Origin: an uncultured Candidatus Melainabacteria bacterium
GTDB lineage: Bacteria; Cyanobacteriota; Vampirovibrionia; Gastranaerophilales; Gastranaerophilaceae
Direction of reading: 5' to 3'
Length of the DNA stretch: 38,492 nt
Assembly (NCBI GenBank): GCA_934757155.1
Contig: CAKVLI010000014.1
Coordinates: 1-38,492 of the forward strand
Part shown: positions 1 through 8,700 of the stretch, one piece after another
Layout: every line of letters starts with the position of its first letter
Position numbering within the stretch: position 1 is the first letter of the stretch
The notes under the pieces: generated by a model
Database searches by the model: none
What the model was told of the DNA's origin: nothing
The model's input: only the letters and a program-made list of their open reading frames with translations
Translations under genes and position numbers: made by a program

Positions 1-16
1 CCGCCCCTCTCCTTAT

Positions 17-151
17 CTAACCTATATAGTGCTTCAAAATAATCATCACCATAATTACTGCAAGCATAAATATCATTGTGCTTAATACACCGGTACCGTG
101 AGATTCTTGAAGGTAGCTGTTATTGTCAGCAGTTTTTTCATTATTCATCAT
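17..151 (-). CDS. Small single-pass membrane protein (44 aa)
   Basis: The minus strand holds a 44-codon ORF beginning with two ATGs and preceded by GGAG nine bases upstream. The first 20 residues are polar. Residues 22-39 are strongly hydrophobic (LSTMIFMLAVIMVMIILK), so it should be a one-helix membrane protein. It starts 19 bases after the stop of the OadG-like gene, so the two are probably co-transcribed. Small extra membrane or linker subunits are known in sodium-pumping decarboxylase operons, so it may belong to that complex, but I recognise no family. The short length and the lack of anything upstream in the window limit the call. Confidence 0.55.
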   Translation of the reverse strand: MMNNEKTADNNSYLQESHGTGVLSTMIFMLAVIMVMIILKHYIG

Positions 152-170
152 AATAAATTTCTCCTATAAG

Positions 171-419
171 TTATGCAGCGTGCTTGCCTGCAATTTTGAG
201 AGCGCAAGCGATAGCAAGTGCGATTTCTTCATCGTTTCCTAAAGATTTTTTTACAGGCTTTTTCTCAGCCGGAACTTCTTCCGGACAGAATTTGTTTATG
301 AATTTCATCACATGATTGTTTAAATTCATTACCCATATCATAACCGTCAGAAATAAATAAACAGTTCCCATACCGATAACCATAACGATAAGACCGTCTT
401 TTAGTAACGTTAAGTCCAT
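171..419 (-). CDS. oadG: OadG-family sodium pump decarboxylase gamma subunit
   Basis: This 82-residue protein has one N-terminal membrane helix at about residues 9-33 with the family's GMGTVYLFL motif, then a charged Pro/Lys linker. It ends in an EEIALAIACALKIA segment like the C-terminal helix of gamma subunits of oxaloacetate and methylmalonyl-CoA decarboxylases. In that family the gamma subunit anchors the carboxyltransferase to the sodium-exporting beta subunit. The length matches the family (about 80-90 aa). The other subunits would lie downstream on this strand, beyond the window start, so which decarboxylase it serves cannot be told. Confidence 0.8.
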   Translation of the reverse strand: MDLTLLKDGLIVMVIGMGTVYLFLTVMIWVMNLNNHVMKFINKFCPEEVPAEKKPVKKSLGNDEEIALAIACALKIAGKHAA

Positions 420-472
420 CTCATTCTCCTTTATTTAACTATGTATTCTTAATTACCCCAAATAATACATAG

Positions 473-811
473 CTAAGGAGCTCTTATAGAAAGAATCCTT
501 TCGTTGTCGGTTGATAATTTATGAATGGAGTCCCGATATTGTCGGGATGAATTATTAGTAAAATTATGATTTTGCAAAAAATCAACTGTAGAAAAATGAT
601 TTTCGCCGATAAACAAACCTGAATTTCCGTCTTCAGGGTTTGAAATTGCATCGTTTGTTCTTAATGTATTTGAAACCAAAACAACTTTTTGATAGTCATT
701 TTGAATATAATTAACAGGTTGTATGTCGTAATTGTACACTTCTTGAGGCGTCGCCCACAGAGTCGCCACAAGTGCTATAAACATAAATACAAATTTAAGA
801 AACCTTTGCAT
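473..811 (-). CDS. Small secreted protein of unknown function
   Basis: Read from the ATG at 811 this is 112 residues. It begins MQRFLKF, then a hydrophobic stretch ending near ATLWA, which looks like a cleavable signal peptide. A TTG six codons upstream would also be in frame, but the ATG gives the better signal peptide. The mature part is rich in Asn, Tyr and Ser and shows no motif I know. A TACAAT sequence lies six bases before the ATG, so the transcript may start at or very near the start codon; no Shine-Dalgarno is visible. It diverges from pgi. Confidence 0.55.
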   Translation of the reverse strand: MQRFLKFVFMFIALVATLWATPQEVYNYDIQPVNYIQNDYQKVVLVSNTLRTNDAISNPEDGNSGLFIGENHFSTVDFLQNHNFTNNSSRQYRDSIHKLSTDNERILSIRAP

Positions 812-894
812 AAGCGCATTGTACCACAAAAAAAATTTTGCAAGAATTACCCTGTAGATTACGTCACTACTAATTGTCGAGTCCTTGAAATTAT

Positions 895-913
895 AATTGT
901 TAATAGTACAATT
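895..913. promoter_or_regulatory. AATTGT/ACAATT dyad upstream of pgi
   Basis: A 6-bp inverted repeat with a 7-base spacer lies about 50 bases upstream of the pgi start and overlaps the end of a TATAAT (892-897). Its position suits an operator, but AT-rich dyads arise easily by chance and I see no good -35 for that TATAAT. Confidence 0.25.
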
Positions 914-963
914 AATATATAAGGATATCGTTTTTTATTAAAGGAAGAAAGGTTAGAAAAAGC

Positions 964-2352
964 ATGCTTAAATTCAACTACAAAAATGCCGATTCAATGA
1001 TTATCGGAAGCGACAACGGATTGAATATTTCCGAAGAGTTTGCGTCATACAAAGAAACAATCACAAAGATTATCGCAAGCTTAAATCAGAGAAAAGACAA
1101 ACCCGGACAATGGCTGCAGTGGATGAATTTGGGCTATAACGAAGAAACCGTATGGTACGTTAAAGAATTCGCATCTATGGTAGAAGGCAGATTTGATAAC
1201 GTATTGGTTCTCGGAATCGGCGGTTCGGCTCTCGGCGGAATTGCAGTAACAGAAGCATTACTTAAACCTTACTGGAACCTTTTGACTCCTGAACAAAGAA
1301 ACGGACTTCCCAGAATTTTCTTCCTCGATAACATTGACCCTGATACTATTAACGGACTTTTGCAAGTTCTTGATTTAAAAAGAACTCTTGTTAACGTTAT
1401 TACAAAATCAGGCTCAACCGCTGAGACAATGTCTCAATATATGATAATCAAAGACCTTATGGAAAAAGAGTTAGGAAGCGACTACAGAAAGAATTTTGTA
1501 GCAACTACCGATAAAAAAACAGGCATTTTAAGACAACTCGCTGATCAAGAAGGCTACAAAACCTTCGTAGTTCCTGACGATGTAGGCGGAAGATTTTCTG
1601 TATTCTCTGCTGTCGGTCTTGTACCGTTTGCTCTCGTCGGTCTTGATATTGACCAAATTATGAACGGTATCAAAGATATGGATTTGGCACTCAAAAATAC
1701 TGATATTAACGAAAATATCGCTGCTCAAGGTGCTTTAATTCAATACTTAATGGATACAAAAAAAGGCAAAAATCTCTCAGTTATGATGCCTTATTCAAGC
1801 AGATTAAAATATGTTTCTGACTGGTATGTTCAATTGTGGGCAGAATCTCTCGGAAAAGAAGTTAACAATAATGGTGAAAAAGTTAACGTTGGACCTACTC
1901 CAATCAAGGCTCTCGGCGCAACTGACCAGCACTCACAAATTCAGTTGTATAACGAAGGACCTAATGACAAAGTTATCACATTTATCCGTGTCGAAAACTT
2001 TGATACAACACTCGAAATTCCTAAGATTTTCGAATACACAGGAGTCGGATACTTGGGCGGTAAAACTATCAATGACTTAATCAATGCAGAAGCTGATTCA
2101 ACAAGAGTAGCTCTTTCTGATTACTCTCGTCCGACATTGACAATTACCTTAGAAAAAGTGGACGAATACAACGTAGCACAATTGCTTTATATGCTTGAAG
2201 TTCAAACAGCTATCGCCGGTGAATTGTATAACATAAATACCTTCAATCAACCGGGGGTTGAGCAAGCGAAAAATTACACCTACGCTCTTATGGGAAGAGC
2301 AGGATATGAAGAATCCGCTCATTCTCTTCAAGAAAAAATGGCAACGGTTTAA
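964..2352 (+). CDS. pgi: Glucose-6-phosphate isomerase
   Basis: This 462-residue enzyme interconverts glucose-6-phosphate and fructose-6-phosphate in the cytoplasm. Sugar-phosphate-binding motifs are visible: GIGGSALGG at residues 84-92, TKSGSTAET at 147-155, and the family signature DDVGGRFSVFSAVG at about 205-218. The length fits the shorter bacterial PGI type. A purine-rich sequence (GGAAGAAAGG) lies upstream of the ATG. It stands alone on the plus strand with a strong hairpin terminator directly after it. Eno and a phosphohexomutase elsewhere in the window act in the same central sugar metabolism. Confidence 0.95.
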   Translation: MLKFNYKNADSMIIGSDNGLNISEEFASYKETITKIIASLNQRKDKPGQWLQWMNLGYNEETVWYVKEFASMVEGRFDNVLVLGIGGSALGGIAVTEALLKPYWNLLTPEQRNGLPRIFFLDNIDPDTINGLLQVLDLKRTLVNVITKSGSTAETMSQYMIIKDLMEKELGSDYRKNFVATTDKKTGILRQLADQEGYKTFVVPDDVGGRFSVFSAVGLVPFALVGLDIDQIMNGIKDMDLALKNTDINENIAAQGALIQYLMDTKKGKNLSVMMPYSSRLKYVSDWYVQLWAESLGKEVNNNGEKVNVGPTPIKALGATDQHSQIQLYNEGPNDKVITFIRVENFDTTLEIPKIFEYTGVGYLGGKTINDLINAEADSTRVALSDYSRPTLTITLEKVDEYNVAQLLYMLEVQTAIAGELYNINTFNQPGVEQAKNYTYALMGRAGYEESAHSLQEKMATV

Positions 2353-2368
2353 TTATAAAAAGGGAATT

Positions 2369-2405
2369 AAACGGGGCGATTTGCATTCTGCAAATCGCCC
2401 CGTTT
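2369..2405 (+). terminator. Intrinsic terminator after pgi
   Basis: A perfect 17-bp inverted repeat with a 3-base loop (TTC) and GC-rich core (GGGGCGA/TCGCCCC) starts 16 bases after the pgi stop and ends in T-rich sequence. Its A-rich left flank means it can also terminate rnpB transcripts arriving on the minus strand. Confidence 0.9.
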
Positions 2406-2415
2406 GTAATAAAAA

Positions 2416-2759
2416 GATAAAGCAGCCCGTAAGCCGTGTTCTGTTTTAGATAATCATCTATCTGGTATTATGATTACTCATAATCTCTAGCGATTTTTTC
2501 CGGACTGGGCGGACACCTCATAACGTCCGACTTAATCTTGCATCCGACCGGGGGTTGCCTAGCCGATACCTTCCGATATCGCTGGTGAAGCTCTTAACTC
2601 ACCGTTGCACCATCGCTCCTACTTTAAAAAAAGCGGTTAGCAGTATAATTTCTGTGGTCCTATCCGCCAGCTCACGCTGCCCGAAGTTTCTTCGGCGGTC
2701 TGTCCTTGGATGCACGGACTTTCCTCACCCAAAGGGCGCGATTATCCGACTGCTTTATC
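2416..2759 (-). ncRNA. rnpB: RNase P RNA (type A)
   Basis: The minus strand carries the hallmark P4 sequence GAGGAAAGTCCGTGCATCC near the 5' end and ACAGAA followed by CGGCTTAC near the 3' end. The ends pair as helix P1: GATAAAGCAG at 2750-2759 with CTGCTTTATC at 2416-2425. The length of about 344 nt is normal for a type A RNase P RNA. It is the catalytic RNA that matures tRNA 5' ends. Its 5' end touches the lpxK stop codon; see the promoter entry for 2768-2796. Confidence 0.95.
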
Positions 2760-3787
2760 TACTCTCCAGTATAGCACAATTTTTCCACATCAATAACTGT
2801 TTTAAGTTTCAAAGCATAAATATTGGTAAACCCCAGGAGCGCAAGTTTTACCGCGTCTTTTTCCGTGGTAACGATAACGCCTTCAATATCTTTAATGTCT
2901 TCTTTGACATATTGATGATGGTCATCAAAACTTATTTTCTCTTTTATTTTGTAATCATTTTTTAGAAAGTTATAAAATTGTTCAGGCTGACCAATCGCTG
3001 ATAGTGCAGTAATATCAGCACCTTTTTTCAAATGTTCACCCGAAATTATATTGTAAACATAATCCGGCTCGACTTTTGCCACAGTTACATCAAGCCCCTG
3101 CTTTTTTGCCATAATTTTAGCTAACTTTTCTGCTCTTGTATGGTCGACATTCTTACTTACGATTACAAGTTTATCAATACGATTAAACCCTTCCAAACCT
3201 TCTCTCAAAGGACCTGCAGGCAGAAGATTCTCATTTCCGAACATTTTTTCTGAATCAGCTAACACAATATCCAAATCGCGATAAATTTTTCTGTGCTGAA
3301 ATCCGTCATCAAGAATAATCTTAGTAACACCCAACTCTTTAATCGCATATTTTGCAGCCTTAACCCTATTTGCACAAGTAAGAACTGCGCACATATTAAG
3401 ATTAACCGCAAGCCAATAAGGTTCATCTCCTGCCATATCAGCTTTATAGTACAAATTTATTCCGTCAGAAATCACATTAACTTTTTTGTTATTAAGCTTC
3501 CCGCCATACCCACGAGAAATTATCGCAACGCGCTCGCCTTTGTCTACAAAATATCTTGCAAGCTCTGCAACAATCGGAGTTTTGCCGACTCCGCCCGTAG
3601 TTAAATTTCCGACTGAAATTACGTACGCATCGACTTTAGTCGGTTTTAAAAATTTTTTATCATATAAAAAATTCTTAAAACCGCTGCCGATTGCATAAAA
3701 CAACGAACAAAACTTCAAGAAATCAAAAAACAATCCCTTGACATTTTTGTCGTAATGTATTTTGGTAATTTCGGTCTTCAAGTTCAT
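2759..3787 (-). CDS. lpxK: Tetraacyldisaccharide 4'-kinase
   Basis: LpxK phosphorylates the 4' position of the lipid A precursor at the inner membrane. The 342-residue protein has the expected membrane-proximal N terminus, a P-loop at about residues 60-71 (GNLTTGGVGKTP), and the DDGFQHR motif typical of LpxK in the middle. The length fits the family. Its ATG overlaps the kdsB stop (TAATG), so the two are translationally coupled. The pairing of kdsB with lpxK indicates that this organism makes a lipid A/Kdo-type outer membrane. The stop codon abuts rnpB. Confidence 0.93.
   Translation of the reverse strand: MNLKTEITKIHYDKNVKGLFFDFLKFCSLFYAIGSGFKNFLYDKKFLKPTKVDAYVISVGNLTTGGVGKTPIVAELARYFVDKGERVAIISRGYGGKLNNKKVNVISDGINLYYKADMAGDEPYWLAVNLNMCAVLTCANRVKAAKYAIKELGVTKIILDDGFQHRKIYRDLDIVLADSEKMFGNENLLPAGPLREGLEGFNRIDKLVIVSKNVDHTRAEKLAKIMAKKQGLDVTVAKVEPDYVYNIISGEHLKKGADITALSAIGQPEQFYNFLKNDYKIKEKISFDDHHQYVKEDIKDIEGVIVTTEKDAVKLALLGFTNIYALKLKTVIDVEKLCYTGE
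2768..2796 (-). promoter_or_regulatory. Promoter for rnpB inside the 3' end of lpxK
   Basis: An extended -10 (TGCTATACT; hexamer at 2768-2773) and a weak -35 (TTATTG, 2791-2796) are 17 bases apart. The predicted start falls at about 2760, the expected 5' end of rnpB. The -10 lies within the last codons of lpxK, so coding and promoter functions overlap. Confidence 0.6.
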
Positions 3788-4524
3788 TATTTTTCAACCA
3801 TAGCCTTAAATTTTTCAAAATCTTCAATCGTATCAATTCCGACCGGAACATTGTCGACTACAGCAACTTTGATTTTCATTCCGTTTTGCAAAGCTCTTAA
3901 CTGTTCAAGGCTTTCAGCTTTTTCATAAGGTGCTTGCGCCAGTCCTGTCATCTTAAACAAAGCCTCTCGTTTATATCCGTATATGCCTAAATGACCGTAG
4001 AATTTCCATTCGCCTTTATTAACATTTCTTTCATAAGGTATTTTTGAGCGAGAAAAATACATTGCATAACCATTCAGGTCAAAAACACATTTCACAAGGT
4101 TAGGGTTATTAACTTCATCCTCGTCCTTGATTTCTCTTACCAAAGTAGAAATATCAGCTTGCTCATCAAACTTCACGCCCTTGATTACAAGCTCAATGTT
4201 TGACTGTTCAATCAAAGGCTCATCCCCTTGAAGATTGATTATATAACCAATTTCAGGGTGTCTTGATGCAACTTCTGCAATTCTGTCGCTGCCGCTTTTG
4301 TGTTCGGTTGAAGTCATCTCAACTTCGGCACCAAACTCTTTACAAGCATTAAAAATTCTTTCATCATCAGTCGCAACAATAACTCTGTCTACCAAAGGAA
4401 CTTTTGACGCCTTCTCCCAAACCCATTGAATAATAGGTTTGCCATTCGCCTTCAAAAGCGGTTTACCTTCTAATCTTGAAGAACCATATCTTGCCGGAAT
4501 TATTATTGCTGTTTGTTTTTCCAT
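3787..4524 (-). CDS. kdsB: 3-deoxy-manno-octulosonate cytidylyltransferase
   Basis: KdsB activates Kdo as CMP-Kdo for attachment to lipid A. At 245 residues it matches the family, with the N-terminal nucleotide-binding motif PARYGSSRLEGKPL (residues 9-22), the NLQGDEPLI motif at about residues 97-105, and the C-terminal GIDTIEDFEKF. A good Shine-Dalgarno (AAGAAGG) precedes the start. It follows the methyltransferase gene by 12 bases and overlaps lpxK by one base, so it sits inside an envelope operon. Confidence 0.95.
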   Translation of the reverse strand: MEKQTAIIIPARYGSSRLEGKPLLKANGKPIIQWVWEKASKVPLVDRVIVATDDERIFNACKEFGAEVEMTSTEHKSGSDRIAEVASRHPEIGYIINLQGDEPLIEQSNIELVIKGVKFDEQADISTLVREIKDEDEVNNPNLVKCVFDLNGYAMYFSRSKIPYERNVNKGEWKFYGHLGIYGYKREALFKMTGLAQAPYEKAESLEQLRALQNGMKIKVAVVDNVPVGIDTIEDFEKFKAMVEK

Positions 4525-4536
4525 TTTTATACCTTC

Positions 4537-5403
4537 TTATTTAGTTGCGTTAATAAATACTGCGTTAGATTTGAGACTGATTTCTCTGCCTGTCAAATAA
4601 TTTTGAACATCCTGCATATATTTGTTAACCGTAGCTTCGTCAAAATATTTCAAAAATCTTTCTTTTGTAGACGGTTGATTTGGTGATGGCGGATTTGTAA
4701 ACCATTCTCCTACCATATTCGGCTGAACCACATATTTTGAACGCACATCCTGCACCTTCACATCAGGGTCAGAAAATCCTGCGATATCAAGATTCATCTT
4801 CAAAGTTTCTTCGTCAAAATTGCAAAGAGAATCCAGCGGATTGCTCATAATTTCGTTTTCAACACGTTTAAAATCTTCATATTTTTCTACATACATCGGA
4901 TCAAGAATTTCCCAATAACGAGTATTTGAACGAATTACCGGTTCAAACGCACAGAATTTTCCGCCCGGTTTAAGAATTCTGTACACTTCACTAATTGTCT
5001 GTTGCTTGTTCACTATATGAACAAGAACCGAACGCATCAAAGCTTTGTGTACTGAGCTTTCAGGTAACGCAATGTGTTCTGCCGGAGACAACAACATCTC
5101 ATAACCGCTTGTAATGCCTGCTTCATCCAGAATTTTCTTACAATCATCCAAACAATCTTGAAATTTATCAGAAAAAATGACTTTGCCTTGGCAATCCTGC
5201 ATCTCAAGAGCCTTGAATGCAAGCAAGCCTGTTCCGCAGCCAATATCGATGACTGTTTCATAAGGCTTAATTTCCGCATAAACAAGGATAACATCTCTAA
5301 CAGCTTCAAGCCATTTTGTAGTCTGTTCAATCATTTCAGGGGTTTGTCCCGCAAAACGGTTTTTCTTCAACCACTCAGTCCAGTTTTTACAAATCTCGCT
5401 CAT
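4537..5403 (-). CDS. Class I SAM-dependent methyltransferase
   Basis: Read from the ATG at 5403 this is 288 residues. A GTG six codons further upstream is possible, but an AGGAGG four bases before this ATG favours the shorter form. The SAM-binding motif I is clear (VIDIGCGTGLLAFKA, about residues 50-65). The KPGGKFCAFEP segment matches the strand 5 region of class I methyltransferases. The C-terminal third is not informative, so the substrate is unknown. Its position between a lipoprotein gene and kdsB suggests an envelope-related or small-molecule substrate, which is inference only. Confidence 0.75.
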   Translation of the reverse strand: MSEICKNWTEWLKKNRFAGQTPEMIEQTTKWLEAVRDVILVYAEIKPYETVIDIGCGTGLLAFKALEMQDCQGKVIFSDKFQDCLDDCKKILDEAGITSGYEMLLSPAEHIALPESSVHKALMRSVLVHIVNKQQTISEVYRILKPGGKFCAFEPVIRSNTRYWEILDPMYVEKYEDFKRVENEIMSNPLDSLCNFDEETLKMNLDIAGFSDPDVKVQDVRSKYVVQPNMVGEWFTNPPSPNQPSTKERFLKYFDEATVNKYMQDVQNYLTGREISLKSNAVFINATK

Positions 5404-5438
5404 ACATCCTCCTGTTACCACAAGATTATACTATAAAT

Positions 5439-5846
5439 TTACCTTACATAGAAGTCCCCAATTGATAGCGGATGCTGTAAGTCGTCCATTGAAAAAACTT
5501 GCATTACATACCTGCCGGACTCGTGAAACGTAAAATAATCCGAATGATAATATCTCTCGTCCTTCATCAGTCTATAATCTTTTGTTCTCACGACCTCGTT
5601 TCCGCCCCAAGGTGCGTTTTCAACCATTTTAAAAACCTGCACACGAACAAATTTGTTTTCCATCCGCTTTGGCGCGATAAAAAGATAATACACACGCTGA
5701 CCAACAGAAAAAACTTTCGCGTCAGAAAGCGCGTTTTCCTTCGTCACAGGCTGAGTATTAAAAAGAATTATTCCTCTATCGTACACACACGCTGAAAGCA
5801 ACACAGAGGAGAAAAGAAAAATCAAAAAAAGTTTAAATTTTCTCAT
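5439..5846 (-). CDS. Lipoprotein of unknown function
   Basis: This 135-residue protein has a lysine/arginine start, a hydrophobic core and a lipobox ending at Cys20 (VLLSAC), so it should be lipidated and exported. The mature part looks beta-rich (for example YVMQVFSMDD) and matches no family I can name. The start codon directly follows the stop of the TPR gene (TAGATG), so the pair is translationally coupled and may form an envelope complex. The downstream methyltransferase starts 35 bases after its stop. Confidence 0.7.
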   Translation of the reverse strand: MRKFKLFLIFLFSSVLLSACVYDRGIILFNTQPVTKENALSDAKVFSVGQRVYYLFIAPKRMENKFVRVQVFKMVENAPWGGNEVVRTKDYRLMKDERYYHSDYFTFHESGRYVMQVFSMDDLQHPLSIGDFYVR

Positions 5847-7916
5847 CTACTTCTTTCCGTTTGTGCCTTCAAGCTGTTTAATTTTCTGATTAACCACGCT
5901 CAGCATTTTTTCATCGGTTTCAATCCCCGTGTACAAATAATAGTACTCAAGCGCTTTTTCGATAATATTTTTTTGTTCATACGCCAAACCTAAAGAATAA
6001 TACGCATAAGGATAATTTGGAGAAAGTTCGATAACCTTTTCAAAACATTTTATGCTCTCATCATAATTCTTTTGGTTTGCGTAAACCAAACCTTTGTTGA
6101 AATAAGCATCCGTATTATTTGAATCCAACGCGATTATTTTATCATAAAATCCCATCGCCTTTGCATTGTTACCCAAAAGCTTATAAATATTAGCTATTTT
6201 CAGCATCGTAACTTTATCTGCAGGAGTGAACACAACCGCTTTGGTATAAAAATCGATTGCTTCTTCATACTTTTGCTGTCTGTACGCGTCATCCCCTTTT
6301 TTAATCAAAATGTCATAAGTTGTAGCCTGTTCATTTACAGCAGGAGTCGTTTTTGTGCCTTCTGTAGAATTTGAAATCACATAATTCAAGTTAGGCTCAT
6401 TTTCCTTAATTGTTTCAGCTACAGATTTTTTGATAACATCTTTGTATTCGGTTCTAAAAGTGTTCAATTCTCTTGCGTAATCAGCATTCCCAGGAGCGAG
6501 TGACGCAGCTTTTTCGTAACTTGCGAGTGCAACATCGGTACATCCCATTTTTGCGTTAGCTCTTGCGTAACCAAAATATGCGGAAGCTTCTTTGTCATTC
6601 AAATCGATTGCATCCTCAAAATACAAAATAGCCTGACCGTAATCCTGTTTTTCGTACAAATCATAGCCGTAAGCAATAGAAGCTGCAGTCAAGTTCTTTT
6701 CAATTCTTTCATTAGGCTGTTTTTCCAAAAGCTCTTTGTACAACTCAATTGCCGCTACATAATTATTCATCGCATGCAATGTCAAAGCTTTATTTGCCAA
6801 GAGTTCAGGATTATCAGGTTCTGATTTCAATGCAAAGTTATAGTATTTAAGCGCATTTACATAGTCTTGTTTCTTGTGATAACAAAGCGCCAATTCCTTC
6901 TTGGTTTCTACGTTTGAAGAATCCTTGGAGTATGCTTTTTCAAAATTAAACAAAGCCAAATCATTGTTATCCATTTTCTTATACACAAGCCCCAAGTTTC
7001 TGTAAGCATCCGCGTCATCAGGATAAGCTGCAATATATTCTTTGTACTGCTCGATTGCCTTTTCGTTTTCGCCCATGTTTCCGAGAAGGTTCGCGTAATC
7101 AAATCTCAAAACTGCAAGTTGAGGGTTGAGTTCAAATGTCTTTTTGAATTTTGCCAAAGCTTTATCATTTTCACCCATGTTTTGGTAAGAAAGCGCCAAT
7201 TTAGCGTTTATTGTAACGCTGTCTTCATCATTATCAAGGGCTTTTTCAAGCATTTCTGCCGCAGCTTGGTATTGTTTTGTTTCATACAAAGCCATACCGT
7301 ATTTTTCATATTCAGTGAAGGCTGACGGAAATTTTTTGTAAATGTTTGAATAAATCTCACAAGCTTTATCAGGCTGATTAGACAACAAATAGACATCTGC
7401 CAAGTTTTCGCTTGCTTCCATATGGTCAGGATACGCGCTCAAAAACGCATTATAGTTTTCGGTCGCATTTTTGTAATTCTTTCTGAAATACTCTACGTTT
7501 GCAAGGTTAAGGTAGTTGTATTTGTACTCAGGATAAATCTCTTGAGCCTGTTTGAATGAGTTATACGCGTTTTCGTAATCCCCCATTGTTTGGAGAATAT
7601 TACCCATGCTTATATAAATAAAAGCATCATTTGGTCTGATTTTCACAGCTTTCTTGTAAGCTGATAGTGCTTCTTCATAGTTTCCGACATCAGAATACAA
7701 TCCCGCGATTTTTGTATAAAGCATCGCGTCTTCGCCGTTTATATCAAGTGCCTGCTGAATAATCTTGATTGCTGAGTTGTAATCACTCTTATACTCATAC
7801 GCACATGCCTGCTGATACAAAGCGTGAGCCTCTTTTGTCATCTTAGCTTCGACTGATTGCAGGGAAGCTAATGCGCACATAATCAATAACGATACATATA
7901 TATTTTTTCTAACCAT
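5847..7916 (-). CDS. Exported tetratricopeptide (TPR) repeat protein
   Basis: A signal peptide covers roughly residues 1-24 (ending QSVEA). The rest is mostly TPR units about 34 residues apart, recognisable by repeated A-x-x-Y-x-x-A/G-L patterns such as YEEALSAYKKAVKIRPNDA. Units fill about residues 25-490. A linker rich in Asn, Thr and Glu follows, then more units at about 540-680. Such proteins act as periplasmic or membrane-associated scaffolds. It is the first gene of a minus-strand operon continuing into the coupled lipoprotein, methyltransferase, kdsB and lpxK, which hints at an envelope role. No partner or substrate can be read from sequence. Confidence 0.85.
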   Translation of the reverse strand: MVRKNIYVSLLIMCALASLQSVEAKMTKEAHALYQQACAYEYKSDYNSAIKIIQQALDINGEDAMLYTKIAGLYSDVGNYEEALSAYKKAVKIRPNDAFIYISMGNILQTMGDYENAYNSFKQAQEIYPEYKYNYLNLANVEYFRKNYKNATENYNAFLSAYPDHMEASENLADVYLLSNQPDKACEIYSNIYKKFPSAFTEYEKYGMALYETKQYQAAAEMLEKALDNDEDSVTINAKLALSYQNMGENDKALAKFKKTFELNPQLAVLRFDYANLLGNMGENEKAIEQYKEYIAAYPDDADAYRNLGLVYKKMDNNDLALFNFEKAYSKDSSNVETKKELALCYHKKQDYVNALKYYNFALKSEPDNPELLANKALTLHAMNNYVAAIELYKELLEKQPNERIEKNLTAASIAYGYDLYEKQDYGQAILYFEDAIDLNDKEASAYFGYARANAKMGCTDVALASYEKAASLAPGNADYARELNTFRTEYKDVIKKSVAETIKENEPNLNYVISNSTEGTKTTPAVNEQATTYDILIKKGDDAYRQQKYEEAIDFYTKAVVFTPADKVTMLKIANIYKLLGNNAKAMGFYDKIIALDSNNTDAYFNKGLVYANQKNYDESIKCFEKVIELSPNYPYAYYSLGLAYEQKNIIEKALEYYYLYTGIETDEKMLSVVNQKIKQLEGTNGKK

Positions 7917-7950
7917 ACTATTTCGCCCTCAAGGATATTTTACCAAAAAT

Positions 7951-8262
7951 AGGGGTAAATGTATAGGGGTAAATATATAGGGGTTGTAGGCAGGGACTAC
8001 TAACTTGACGTTTTCAGGGGGGGAGGGGTAAATATATAGGTCTGGCTGGTGAAAACTACAGGCTTAACATCCTTCGAAAAAAGGGAGGGGGTAAATGTAT
8101 TGGGCGGGTTGGTGGAGACTACTAGCTTGGCGACTGGATTACTTCGCTTCCATACAGGATGACTGATAACTTTCGTCATTCTGAGGTTTTAACCGAAGAA
8201 TCGCAGGGTAAAGCAAGAATTAACACCTCACCCTAACCCTCTCCTGCTAGGAGAGGGCTTTT
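7951..8262. repeat. Interspersed repeat cluster 1 (families R1, R3, R2)
   Basis: This 415-base gap between the TPR gene and rplR holds dispersed repeats and no gene. Family R1 (GGGGTAAATGTAT then a GGTTGGTGGAGACTACTAG-like tail) occurs at about 7951-8010, 8033-8068 and 8087-8132. Family R3 (GTCATTCTGAGG... CGAAGAATCGC) is at 8175-8212. A CCCTCTCCTGCTAGGAGAGGG palindrome (family R2) is at about 8236-8258. All three families recur around 10.3, 14.9 and 16.0 kb. Confidence 0.75.
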
Positions 8263-8273
8263 CAATAAAAAAG

Positions 8274-8302
8274 GGGCGGTTTTGACTTTGTCAAAACCGC
8301 CC
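8274..8302 (-). terminator. Terminator of the rpsH-rplF-rplR unit
   Basis: A 13-bp perfect stem (GGGCGGTTTTGAC with its complement) around a 3-base loop is followed, on the minus strand, by a run of six Ts. It lies 30 bases after the rplR stop and closes the ribosomal protein unit. Confidence 0.9.
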
Positions 8303-8331
8303 TTCATAATTTGCCTTTTAGTTTAAAAATC

Positions 8332-8700
8332 CTAGAAGTTCAAACCGGCTTCTCTGGCTGCATCAGCAAGAGCTGCAACTCTTCCGTGGTAAAGGAATCC
8401 GCCTCTGTCGAATACAACAGATTCAATACCTGCTTTAAGAGCTTTCTTAGCAATAGCTTCACCAACAACTTTAGCAGCGTCGATGTTACCGCCGTGAGCT
8501 AATTTTTCTTTAAGATCTTTGTCAACAGAAGATGCTGAACAAATTGTTACATGTTTTTCATCATCAATCAATTGAGCATAGATGTGTTTTGTACTTCTAT
8601 AAACAGCCAATCTAGGGAATTCCGTTGTACCTGCCAACTTAACTCTGATAGACTGGTGTCTTTTTTGAACTTTTGGTTTTCTAATTTCTTGTTTAATCAT
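8332..8700 (-). CDS. rplR: 50S ribosomal protein L18 (uL18)
   Basis: L18 binds 5S rRNA in the central protuberance. The 122-residue reading (MIKQEIRKPK...) shows the family's LAVYRSTKHIYAQLIDD and VVFDRGGFLYHGRV segments and ends AAREAGLNF as expected. An in-frame ATG six codons upstream is possible, but that stretch (MKGKTK) contains the Shine-Dalgarno AAAGGA for the start chosen. Unlike most bacteria, no rpsE, rpmD, rplO or secY follows; a terminator does. The spacer from rplF is unusually long. Confidence 0.95.
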   Translation of the reverse strand: MIKQEIRKPKVQKRHQSIRVKLAGTTEFPRLAVYRSTKHIYAQLIDDEKHVTICSASSVDKDLKEKLAHGGNIDAAKVVGEAIAKKALKAGIESVVFDRGGFLYHGRVAALADAAREAGLNF

